A DNA stretch of 44,014 nt from an uncultured Verrucomicrobiales bacterium. GTDB taxonomy: Bacteria; Verrucomicrobiota; Verrucomicrobiia; Verrucomicrobiales; Akkermansiaceae. Location of the stretch: positions 1 through 44,014 of the forward strand of contig CALGJQ010000015.1 of the NCBI GenBank assembly GCA_937928545.1, written 5' to 3'. Below the pieces are notes generated by a model, which searched no databases, was not told where the DNA came from, and saw only the letters and a program-made list of their open reading frames with translations. The position numbers were made by a program, and so were the translations under genes. This document shows positions 36,867 to 44,014 of the stretch, piece by piece (the stretch's first letter is position 1; each line of letters begins with the position of its first letter).

Positions 36867-37742
36867 TTACAGCCCCTTCAGGTAGGCGATGCTTTCTTTG
36901 ATACTCGCAAGCGGGTCAGGAGATTGATCCTGCTCCACATGGCAGTGAACCACACCCGCCTCTTTAGCCGCTTTGATGATCGGCTCCATGGGAATCATCC
37001 CATTTCCAAGTTCTTTGAAGGCGTCTTTTTGAATTCCCTCATAGATTGGAAGTTTCAACCCTTTCTTTAGATCCTTCAAGTGAAGCTGAGAAACACGACC
37101 ACTTAATTTCTTGATCAACTCAAGAGGATCATGACCGGCCGCTTGAACCCAAAAAACATCGAGCTCGAACTTCATCTCAGGAGAAAATTCCTTCACGAAG
37201 ATCTCAAAACCGTTTGAATCCTCCATCGGAAGGTATTCAAAGGAGTGGTTGTGATAAGCGAGTTGAATCCCGGCCTCTTTCGCGATCACGGCCGCTTTGT
37301 TCAGATTGCCCGCAACACGCTTATAGTCATCGAGAGTCTTGCGATTTTTCGCTTTCAAATACGGAACCACAAGGTGAGTCAATTTGATCTCCTTGGCCTT
37401 CTCGATGATCTTCTTAAAATCAGAAAAGCTCTCGTCTGAAGGCTCCACTGCGGTCCCCCAATCGAAGTGAGTCGAATTCATCGCCAAGCCATGCTCACGC
37501 GAGGCCTTGATGATCTCCTCACAATTCGGGAAGCCATACATCTCACCCTGATGATACCCAGCATCCACGATCGCCTTGATCGTCGCTGAAGCATCCTCCT
37601 TCATCGACTTACGCATCGTGTAGAGCTGAATTCCGATGTTTGCGCGGTAAGTATTGTCGGCGGCGAGAGCACTGAGAGTCTGGGCGGTTCCGGCAAAGAC
37701 CGAGCTTGCTGCGGAAGTACGAAGAAAGGAACGTCGATTCAT
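36867..37742 (-). CDS. Tat-exported sugar phosphate isomerase/epimerase-like protein
   Basis: A 291-residue protein with a twin-arginine signal peptide (MNRRSFLRTSAASS, cut near ALA at 26-28) and an AP-endonuclease-2-type TIM barrel. Recognisable parts include GIQLYTMR at the first strand, AYHNHSFEY in the middle with His residues, FELDVFWVQAAG, SQLHLKDLKKG and VHCHVEQDQ near the end; the Glu/Asp/His set is that of the metal site of this family. Exported members are numerous in Planctomycetes and Verrucomicrobia and probably act on 3-keto sugars or inositols; the substrate here is unknown. A DUF1080 gene lies at the right end of the window, a frequent companion. Confidence 0.88.
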   Translation of the reverse strand: MNRRSFLRTSAASSVFAGTAQTLSALAADNTYRANIGIQLYTMRKSMKEDASATIKAIVDAGYHQGEMYGFPNCEEIIKASREHGLAMNSTHFDWGTAVEPSDESFSDFKKIIEKAKEIKLTHLVVPYLKAKNRKTLDDYKRVAGNLNKAAVIAKEAGIQLAYHNHSFEYLPMEDSNGFEIFVKEFSPEMKFELDVFWVQAAGHDPLELIKKLSGRVSQLHLKDLKKGLKLPIYEGIQKDAFKELGNGMIPMEPIIKAAKEAGVVHCHVEQDQSPDPLASIKESIAYLKGL

Positions 37743-38238
37743 AAGACCTCAAGAAATCACATCACTGATCCCGAAGCCAACGAAAAGAGACACAGAAAAT
37801 TGTCCTCCTTCCAATTCATTCAGACACCGAGAGAGATTCAAACTCCCCCCTCTATCGTTTCCGGCGGAAAAATACGAGAGACGCAAACATCGTCCAAACA
37901 GTAGATGGAAACGAAGCAATCGTCGTTGCGCTCTGAATTGGCAGAGTGAGAAGAACTGAAAAATTGACACCTTCAAAGAAATGGTGGACCTCCAACACAT
38001 TTTGAAAATAAGGACTTAGATAGAATATGCTCAAATTCTCATCAGTCGAATTTGGCAAGCTCATAAGTATCTACAAACCAATCAGTAAAATGAAATCAGC
38101 AAGCCGAAAAAACCGGCCGAAAGAGCAGCCTCGGAAAACTCACCAAGCTTGATTTTCAAGACCCTCCGCGATCTTAAGGAAATTCCGCATTGCCCATATA
38201 CCCGACCTAGCAAAGAATCCACCACCCCAAGACAAACT
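37743..38238. other. Gap of about 500 bases between divergent genes
   Basis: The gap separates the isomerase-like gene (minus) from the LysM-like gene (plus). Apart from the possible PEP-CTERM remnant described separately, I see no convincing reading frame, RNA gene or strong hairpin. Promoters for both flanking genes should lie here. Confidence 0.5.
37852..38064 (-). pseudogene. Possible remnant of a PEP-CTERM protein C-terminus
   Basis: A 70-codon frame whose last 30 residues look like a decayed exosortase signal: LPIQSA in place of VPEPSA, a hydrophobic helix (TMFASLVFF) and RRKR directly before the stop. A stop codon lies three codons upstream of its only ATG, and no signal peptide is present. 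The rest of the gene seems to be lost or out of frame. It may be chance. Confidence 0.3.
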
Positions 38239-38982
38239 ATGAAGTCCATTTTTTATCTCACCATTCTCGCTCTCGCCTCACCTGCTCTCGCTCAGTCAGT
38301 CGACGACCTTCCATCAATCACCCCGAAAACAGGCGGCGATTCTATGGATAGGCTCAAGAAACGACGTGAGGAAAAAGAGGCCGAAGAAAAGAAAGCAAAG
38401 GCCGCTGAGGAAGCTCTCAAAGCAACTGAAAAAGCCCGCAAAGAAGCTGGCCCAGAGCAAGTCACAGTTCACAACATCAAGCCCGGAGGCAGCTTGACCG
38501 CCGTTTCCGAAGAAGCCTACGGCCGGACCCGTTACTGGCGAATCCTGAAACTCTACAACAAGGTCGATCCTTCAAAACTCCAAGTTGGCCAAGAGATCAA
38601 AGCTCCAAGCATTCCTTGGCTCCTCGCCAGCTCTGGACTTAAAGAACGTTACCCCAAAGCCGTCGCCAACATTCTCGAAACCAAAAAAATCCTGACCGAA
38701 ATTCAGGACAAAGGCGCAAAACCATCGGACGAAGACCTTGCCAAAATCAAAGCTGCCGCCGCCCTCATCTCAGAAGCCCAAACCGAGCTCCTCAAAAAGC
38801 AAGACGGGATCGCCGGAAGACCTGCCGCCACCGTCAAACAGCTCCAGACCGTCCGCTCCCACCTCCTCCACATCGCAAACAAGACAAAGAAAGGTCGCAC
38901 TGACCCGAATAGTCTCGCTCACGAGCACATCAGCAACGCCATCGTTTACGGCGTGCTTTGGGCACAAGGTGGCTTCAAATAA
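38239..38982 (+). CDS. Exported LysM-like protein with coiled coil
   Basis: 247 residues from the ATG at 38239 (MKSIFYLTILALASPALAQS), which starts a clear signal peptide; an in-frame start at 38149 has no signal and is not preferred. A charged coiled coil spans about 36-70 (KRREEKEAEEKKAKAAEEAL). A LysM-like domain follows at about 75-122: VHNIKPGGSLTAVSEEAYG, YWRILKLYNKVD and LQVGQEIKAP, which should bind peptidoglycan. The C-terminal half is helical without known motif. It lies 6 bases before the hydrolase gene, so they probably form an operon. A cell-envelope role is likely. Confidence 0.82.
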   Translation: MKSIFYLTILALASPALAQSVDDLPSITPKTGGDSMDRLKKRREEKEAEEKKAKAAEEALKATEKARKEAGPEQVTVHNIKPGGSLTAVSEEAYGRTRYWRILKLYNKVDPSKLQVGQEIKAPSIPWLLASSGLKERYPKAVANILETKKILTEIQDKGAKPSDEDLAKIKAAAALISEAQTELLKKQDGIAGRPAATVKQLQTVRSHLLHIANKTKKGRTDPNSLAHEHISNAIVYGVLWAQGGFK

Positions 38983-38988
38983 TCTCAG

Positions 38989-39756
38989 ATGAGATTCCTT
39001 ATTCTCCTGTCATGCTTCGTTGCAGGCTCAGCCTTCGCTGCTGAGCCCCTCCGCGACGTCAAGTATGACACCAAGCATGAGCGAAACGTCCTCGATTTCT
39101 GGCCTGCCAAAAAGTCCGATAAACCCGCTCCGGTTTACGTCTGGTTTCACGGGGGCGGATTCCGGAATGGCGATAAGCGTCAGATTGAGAGAAATAAATC
39201 TCAAACACTGAAGGCTTACCACCAAGCTGGCTACGCCGTCGTGAGCTGCAACTATCCTTTCCTCGGAAAGGACATGGAGTATCGCGACATCGTCAGCCAC
39301 TGCGCACGCGCCGTTCAGTTTGTCCGCTCCAAATCTAAAGCATGGAATATAGACCCCGCCCGACTCTGCTGCGGCGGAATTTCAGCAGGAGCACTCATCA
39401 GCCAATTCCTCGGCTACCACGACGACTTCGCTGACCCAAAATCGAGCGATCCCGTTGCCCAACAAAGCTCTCGCCCAGCCGTCGTCATCGGCCTCATGCA
39501 GCCCATCGGAACTCAGGAATTTGCGATCCGCTACATGGACAAAGGCGAGGCTCCCCTCTTCATCTACTCGCACGCCTCCCCAAGAGACCTCATCCACCCT
39601 CCCGCGATGGCCAAAAAAATCCATCAAAAGGCGAAAGAACTCGGCATTCCCACCGAACTCTTTGGCAACACAAAGAACGACCTCCCACAGCTCCCAAAAG
39701 GACAAACTAGGATCGGCCTTCAGCTAGCGTTTTGTAATAAGCACCTTCCGAAGTGA
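38989..39756 (+). CDS. Exported alpha/beta hydrolase, esterase-like
   Basis: A 255-residue protein with a signal peptide (MRFLILLSCFVAGSAFAAE). The HGGG oxyanion motif (54-57) and the nucleophile elbow GISAG (130-134) with Ser132 place it with BD-FAE/carboxylesterase-like alpha/beta hydrolases. The usual C-terminal catalytic His in a GxxH context is not visible: the corresponding stretch reads FGNTKNDLPQL. His203 or His252 might serve, or the enzyme may be inactive or binding-only. It follows the LysM-like gene by 6 bases. Substrate unknown; an envelope or polysaccharide ester is a guess. Confidence 0.85.
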   Translation: MRFLILLSCFVAGSAFAAEPLRDVKYDTKHERNVLDFWPAKKSDKPAPVYVWFHGGGFRNGDKRQIERNKSQTLKAYHQAGYAVVSCNYPFLGKDMEYRDIVSHCARAVQFVRSKSKAWNIDPARLCCGGISAGALISQFLGYHDDFADPKSSDPVAQQSSRPAVVIGLMQPIGTQEFAIRYMDKGEAPLFIYSHASPRDLIHPPAMAKKIHQKAKELGIPTELFGNTKNDLPQLPKGQTRIGLQLAFCNKHLPK

Positions 39757-39816
39757 TCCACTTCGCACGCGAAACAGAGCTTCCAATTTTCTCAAAGCTC
39801 CGTATTTCAGTGTCGT

Positions 39817-40881
39817 ATGAACCGACTTATTTTCTGCTCCCTCGCGCTCGCCCTCCTCTCCCCCCTTAGCTCTGCAAAAACTCATAAAGCTTGGACCTTA
39901 GCCAGCGAAGTCTTCGCCACTGCAAAGCCCGCTCAGTCCGACCGCTCACCCAAGGCCCAAGTCGCCGCAGCCGAAGCATTTCTTGCCACCCTCTCTGAAG
40001 ACGAAAAAAAGCAAGCCCTGCTCCCCCTCGCTCACCCCGAGCGCCAAAAGTGGACCAACGTCCCAACTAAAGCAGACGATGGAGGCATCCGCCTCGGCGA
40101 CCTCACCAAAACCCAACTCGAAAGCGCCTGCGCCTTCCTCTCCACCGTTCTCAGCGAGAACGGCTACCTCATGGCTCGCAACATCATGCTCGCCGATGAC
40201 CTCCTTCTCCGAAATGAGAAGCAGGCCAAACGCCGTGGCGGCTTCGGCTCTGCCAACTACTGGATCGCCATCTTTGGCACCCCCTCAGAAAGCGAACCCT
40301 GGGGCGTGCAGTGGGACGGTCACCATGTCGCGGTCAACCTCACCATCGTTGGCGAAAAGATGACCCTCTCCCCCGCCTTCATCGGCACCCAGCCTCACAA
40401 GTTCATGCTCGGTGAAGAAGAAATCATCCCCATGGAAAACGAAATCGCTTGGGCCATGGACTTCATGAAAAGCCTCGACGAAAAACAACGCGCCAAAGCA
40501 ATCATCACCAGCAAGCGCGGCCGCATGCAAGCCGGCGCCGGCAAAGACGGCTTCATCCCAGAAGCCAAAGGTCTCCCCTGCAGCGAGCTCACCGAAAAAC
40601 AACACGCCCTCCTCTTGAAACTCGTTGGCCTTTGGGTCGATGACCTTCCAGCCAAAGCCGCCAAAGCCCGCATGACCGAGCTTAATGAACAACTCAAGAA
40701 AGCCCACTTCGCCTGGTATGGTCCCTTCACCCCTGGCAGCGATGCCTCCTACCACCTCGTCGGCCCAGAGATCATCGTCGAATACACCGGCCAAGACCTC
40801 GGCGGTGACCCACTCGACCACATCCACTCCATCTACCGGAACCCCGCCAACGAGTACGGAGCCCAGTGGTTGAAAAAGTAG
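39817..40881 (+). CDS. Exported DUF3500 protein
   Basis: A 354-residue protein with a signal peptide (MNRLIFCSLALALLSPLSSA). The DUF3500 pattern is clear: GGIRLGDLTKTQ, then FGSANYWIAIFGTPSESEPWG (about 141-161, in two parts), WDGHHVAVNLTI (163-174) and LSPAFIGTQPHKF. The Trp-Gly-x-x-x-x-Gly-His-His segment is strongly conserved and may bind a metal or substrate, but no activity is known for the family. It lies 60 bases after the hydrolase gene on the same strand and may be co-transcribed. Confidence 0.9.
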   Translation: MNRLIFCSLALALLSPLSSAKTHKAWTLASEVFATAKPAQSDRSPKAQVAAAEAFLATLSEDEKKQALLPLAHPERQKWTNVPTKADDGGIRLGDLTKTQLESACAFLSTVLSENGYLMARNIMLADDLLLRNEKQAKRRGGFGSANYWIAIFGTPSESEPWGVQWDGHHVAVNLTIVGEKMTLSPAFIGTQPHKFMLGEEEIIPMENEIAWAMDFMKSLDEKQRAKAIITSKRGRMQAGAGKDGFIPEAKGLPCSELTEKQHALLLKLVGLWVDDLPAKAAKARMTELNEQLKKAHFAWYGPFTPGSDASYHLVGPEIIVEYTGQDLGGDPLDHIHSIYRNPANEYGAQWLKK

Positions 40882-40967
40882 AATCGGTCCGCTGTTCCAA
40901 ATTACGATCTTCGGGAGCTTTCTCCTCGCCGAAATCTCCCCACTCCGCTTGAGTGGATAATCTCATT

Positions 40968-42209
40968 ATGCCAAAGCGTTACCTTCTCGTCTGCGTCACC
41001 TTTTTCCTTTCGCTTCTTCTCTACATTGACCGCGCTTGCATCTCGGTGGCCAAAGGAGATATCACCTCAGATCTCGGACTCAACGACAAGCAAATCGGCT
41101 GGGTCCTCGCCATCTTCACCCTCGGCTACGCCCTCGCCCAAACTCCCTCCGGAGCCATGGCCGATCGCATGGGACCCCGAAAAGTCCTCGCCGTGGTCGT
41201 CGCACTTTGGTCCATCTTTACGGCCGTCACCGGAGCTGCTTGGAACTTCATCAGCATGCTCATCGCTCGCTTCACCTTCGGAGCTTGCGAAGCCGGTGCC
41301 TTCCCCGGCATGGCCCGCGCCTCGCTAAGCTGGTTCCCGGTCAAAGAACGTGGACTTGTCACCGGCATTAACTTTTCCGCTTCCCGACTCGGGGGAGCTG
41401 CCGCCCTTCCGCTCATGGTCTGGCTCATCGAAGCCGCAGGCTGGCGTGGAGCCTTCTACATCCTCGGCGGCATCGGCGTCGCCTTCGCCGCCTTCTGGTA
41501 TTTCATCTTTCGTGATGATCCCGCTGACCACCCCCTCGTCTCAGAAGAAGAAACGAAGCATATCCACGAACACCGCCAACAAATCAGCGCTTCGACTGAA
41601 CCTGCTCCCTCCTTTCGCACCATCATCGCAGCCAGCCAAACTCGACTCGCAATGGTCCAGTATTTCTGTAGTAACTTCACCTTCTTCTTTTGCCTGAGCT
41701 GGCTCTTTCCTTACGTGAAGGAAACTTACAATCTCACCTCCTCTGAAGCTGGCATGCTCGCCGCTGTCCCCCTTCTGGGAGGTGCGGCCGGAAACTGGTT
41801 CTCAGGCTGGCTCGTCGATCGACTCTTCGTTTCAAAAGGCCTTGTGATCTCTCGCCGCCTCCCAGCCATCATCGGTTTCTCCTGTGCGGTCATCGGCCTA
41901 CTTGCCAGCCAACAAATGGACACCCAATTCGGATCCATCGCCTTCCTAACCCTCGCTGTCTTTGGAGCAGACATGACTCTCAGCCCATCTTGGTCCTTCT
42001 GCGTTGATATCGGAGGACGTGCCGCCGGCGCTGTCTCCGGCACGATGAACATGGCCGGAAACATTGGCGCCTTCGCCACCGCGCTCGCCTTTCCTTATCT
42101 CAAGGATGCCTTCGGCTCCGTCACTCCTTTCTTCTACATCGCAGCCGCCCTCAACTTCGTCGCCATCATCATGTGGCTCCGTATGGATGGACGAAAAGAG
42201 ATTGGCTAG
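40968..42209 (+). CDS. MFS transporter, anion:cation symporter-type
   Basis: 413 residues from ATG 40968; an in-frame GTG at 40953 is an alternative. Twelve hydrophobic segments are visible. The start LLYIDRACISVAKGDI, the loop 2-3 motif GAMADRMGPRKV and EAGAFPGMARASLSWFP (about 110-126) match the ACS family, which imports organic anions such as hexuronates, tartrate or glucarate. The Arg and Glu typical of substrate binding are present, but the substrate cannot be told. No sugar-acid catabolic genes lie next to it. It ends 9 bases from the convergent unknown gene. Confidence 0.92.
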   Translation: MPKRYLLVCVTFFLSLLLYIDRACISVAKGDITSDLGLNDKQIGWVLAIFTLGYALAQTPSGAMADRMGPRKVLAVVVALWSIFTAVTGAAWNFISMLIARFTFGACEAGAFPGMARASLSWFPVKERGLVTGINFSASRLGGAAALPLMVWLIEAAGWRGAFYILGGIGVAFAAFWYFIFRDDPADHPLVSEEETKHIHEHRQQISASTEPAPSFRTIIAASQTRLAMVQYFCSNFTFFFCLSWLFPYVKETYNLTSSEAGMLAAVPLLGGAAGNWFSGWLVDRLFVSKGLVISRRLPAIIGFSCAVIGLLASQQMDTQFGSIAFLTLAVFGADMTLSPSWSFCVDIGGRAAGAVSGTMNMAGNIGAFATALAFPYLKDAFGSVTPFFYIAAALNFVAIIMWLRMDGRKEIG

Positions 42210-42218
42210 GGTTCACCA

Positions 42219-43166
42219 TCAAACTGCCATTCGAAAAAACTCCAGAGGCTGACGAATCGAACGAAGCTTCCGCTTCCATCCTCTCTCCGATGTCAGAAGA
42301 TGAGGAACAGTCCTGGTCCGCTCGAAGCAAAACTGTTTTGGCAGAGTAGTGTAGAGGGACTTCGGCGGCTGAGTTCCATCGATCCCTTTCAAAAGACGCC
42401 CTGATTCATGCGTGTGATAAAAAATCGTCTTCATCCCGATTTCGTCGACCAAAAACGTCAGCGCTGCCGAAAGCATGGCCTCGTGCCAGGTCTTCTCGTG
42501 AGAAGAGAAGTCTTCTTCCCAAAAAGCAATCAAACGCTCGGTGTCAAAATCGCCTCCAAACATTTCAAAGCGGCTCTCCTTCGCCTCTCGACTTTCATAA
42601 GCGGCACGCGCCACAGCCCGCATCTCCCGTAAGAGATCCGTTTGAACTTCCTCGATGAGTGCCTCACCACTTTCCAAATCAAAATCAAGGCGGCACCAAC
42701 CTAAGGAAGGAAATTTCCCCTCCCTCGCAGGATGACCCACAACCCAGAACGGATCATGATCACTTAAGTCGACACAACGAGCTAAGTTCCGATAGTGACT
42801 CAAATTAAGATTCAGCTGCAACACCAAGCTCACCCCCTTTCGAGACACCTGATTGTATCGCCAAAATTGGACATCATCTCCCCAGATATCGAGGGACAGT
42901 CGATAGGCTCTCCCTTCTCGGAGGTGCTGCTGACGGGGAATCACAGCAGGATCGATCCGACCATCATGACAAGAAGCCAAATGAGCTTTCACCGAAGGCT
43001 TTTGAAGTAACTTCCCAGCAGAAGTGCCCCGCAGCTTATGAATGCGATTCTCCTTCTTACTCAGCATGTGCAGGAGCAAGAAAGCGTAATCGTCTTTTGA
43101 GTAATGAAAGAGCGTCCGACCTTTAGGAAGACAGGCCACGACCTCTTTCGCGAGTTCATGTTTCAT
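42219..43166 (-). CDS. Protein of unknown function
   Basis: About 315 residues from the ATG at 43166 (MKHELAKEVVACLPKGRTLFHY). The frame is open to 43238, but that stretch runs into an inverted repeat and adds a Cys-rich start that looks unlike coding sequence. I do not recognise the family. Visible features are an HYSKDDYAFLLLHM segment near the start, LIEEVQTDLLREM in the middle (an EVQxD motif), an EMFGGDFDTERLIAFWEED stretch and the Arg/Lys-rich end GWKRKLRSIRQ. No signal peptide or membrane helix is seen, so it should be cytoplasmic. Length and balanced codon use suggest a real gene. Confidence 0.75.
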   Translation of the reverse strand: MKHELAKEVVACLPKGRTLFHYSKDDYAFLLLHMLSKKENRIHKLRGTSAGKLLQKPSVKAHLASCHDGRIDPAVIPRQQHLREGRAYRLSLDIWGDDVQFWRYNQVSRKGVSLVLQLNLNLSHYRNLARCVDLSDHDPFWVVGHPAREGKFPSLGWCRLDFDLESGEALIEEVQTDLLREMRAVARAAYESREAKESRFEMFGGDFDTERLIAFWEEDFSSHEKTWHEAMLSAALTFLVDEIGMKTIFYHTHESGRLLKGIDGTQPPKSLYTTLPKQFCFERTRTVPHLLTSERGWKRKLRSIRQPLEFFRMAV

Positions 43167-43221
43167 CAAATATTTCAGAGAGATCACTGCTCTCTCTGGG
43201 CAGAAAAAATTACATTTCAAC

Positions 43222-43261
43222 GAGACCTCTAGGCACAAAAACGCCTTAAGACTGAGGTCTC
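43222..43261. repeat. Inverted repeat upstream of the unknown gene
   Basis: GAGACCTC (43222-43229) and GAGGTCTC (43254-43261) are perfect inverted arms; inside, TAGGC and GCCTTA also nearly pair. There is no T-run after it. It could be an operator or leader hairpin of the gene that starts at 43166. Confidence 0.45.
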
Positions 43262-43451
43262 AAATTCAGGAAAATTCATCTTCGAGCGCCGAGATCATCA
43301 ATCGATCAGCGCTCTCCAAATTCCTCACTTATTAATAAATACAAACATAACGAAATCGCGTTAAGCTAGGAGCGAGATAATCAATTCCCCATCTTCATCA
43401 AGCTCATTTTTCTGCTTATGAAATAAAGCGATCTTCCCTAAGCTCTACAGC

Positions 43452-44014
43452 ATGCGCATCCCACTCCTCATCCTTTCTCTCACCGCCCTCCTTCCAGCAG
43501 AGCCCCTCTTCAACGGAAAAGACCTCAATAATTGGCGTGTCGAATCCAAAAGCGACCACCCGCACTGGACCGTAAAAGACGGGACCATCCACTGCCAATC
43601 TGGCCCCAAAAACCAGGCCTCCCTCCTCTGGACAAAAAAAGAATTCACCGATTTCACGCTCACTCTTGAATTCAAAAACGGAGAAGGAAAAATTGATTCC
43701 GGCGTCATGCTCAAGCGCGCTCACGATCAAATCCAGATCGGCATCTCCGGCTCTCTCAAACGCGACCTTACCGCCGCTCCCTACATTCCAAAGAAAGGAT
43801 ATCCCTCCGAAAGCAAGGAAGCCATCGCAGCCGTCAAACCAAAGGACTGGAACACCCTCAAAATCGAAGTGAAAGGAAACACCTACAAGACTTGGCTCAA
43901 TGGAGTCGAAGGCATTACCTACACCTCAGAAACAGCCATCAAAAAAGGCCCCCTCGGCCTCCAACTCCATGGTGGCAACACCATGGAAATCTCTTTCCGA
44001 AATATCGAGGTGAC
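43452..44014 (+). CDS. Exported DUF1080 (3-keto-disaccharide hydrolase family) protein, 3' end outside the window
   Basis: 187 codons are present, running off the window edge. A short signal peptide (MRIPLLILSLTALLPA) is followed by the family start EPLFNGKDLNNWRV. Later come WTVKDGTIHCQSG, FTDFTLTLEFKNGEGKIDSGVMLK, WNTLKIEVKGN and GPLGLQLHGGNTMEISFRNIEV, together the concanavalin-like DUF1080 fold. Members hydrolyse 3-keto-glucosides or bind glycans at the surface, and they are very numerous in Planctomycetes and Verrucomicrobia. It may cooperate with the exported isomerase-like protein at 36867. Substrate unknown. Confidence 0.92.
   Translation, partial: MRIPLLILSLTALLPAEPLFNGKDLNNWRVESKSDHPHWTVKDGTIHCQSGPKNQASLLWTKKEFTDFTLTLEFKNGEGKIDSGVMLKRAHDQIQIGISGSLKRDLTAAPYIPKKGYPSESKEAIAAVKPKDWNTLKIEVKGNTYKTWLNGVEGITYTSETAIKKGPLGLQLHGGNTMEISFRNIEV

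Overview
The window looks like a chromosomal segment of a Verrucomicrobiota bacterium, probably from the order Verrucomicrobiales. This is inferred from gene content: two PEP-CTERM exported proteins, LTD/CotH and FG-GAP/ASPIC-UnbV exported proteins, a DUF1080 protein, a Tat-exported sugar isomerase-like protein, and a zinc-ribbon Ser/Thr kinase near an ECF sigma factor of the type common in Planctomycetes and Verrucomicrobia. I see no rRNA, tRNA, CRISPR array, transposase or phage module.

Layout. 1-4.8 kb (minus): a truncated LTD-CotH-LTD exported protein and an exported FAD-dependent oxidoreductase. 5.0-12.05 kb (plus): a compact five-gene run of zinc-ribbon Ser/Thr kinase, membrane-linked C39-type cysteine peptidase, family 25 glycosyltransferase, a small protein ending in a poly-Gly stretch plus a Ser/Thr/Cys/Tyr tail, and an ECF sigma factor. 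This could be an undescribed peptide-modification or export system. 12.05-20.1 kb (mostly minus): a SWIM-SNF2 helicase, a deletion remnant of an LTD protein, a large ASPIC/UnbV lipoprotein and a PEP-CTERM protein. 20.2-24.2 kb: a complete putative nitric-oxide phosphorelay, made of a divergent Hpt protein, a sigma-54 response regulator, an H-NOX haem sensor and a PAS-hybrid histidine kinase. It is followed by two palindromes and small exported or membrane proteins. 26.4-28.9 kb: an ABC-F ATPase translationally coupled to a methyltransferase.

28.98-30.15 kb (minus): a thioredoxin-like exported protein interrupted by one in-frame UGA. A short hairpin with a GGU loop lies at the right distance downstream, so I read it as one selenoprotein gene with a bacterial SECIS element. 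30.2-36.2 kb: DinB/DUF1569, HxlR regulator, aquaglyceroporin, DUF2237, SMUG1-like uracil-DNA glycosylase, spermidine-synthase-like protein, DEAD-box helicase and fatty acid desaturase. 36.2-44.0 kb: exported or enzymatic accessory genes (YceB/DUF1439-like lipoprotein, sugar isomerase-like, LysM-like, alpha/beta hydrolase, DUF3500, MFS transporter, an unrecognised protein, and a truncated DUF1080 protein). Two related REP-like inverted repeats flank the selenoprotein-to-aquaporin region.

All functional assignments come from reading motifs in the translated sequence; no database search was run.
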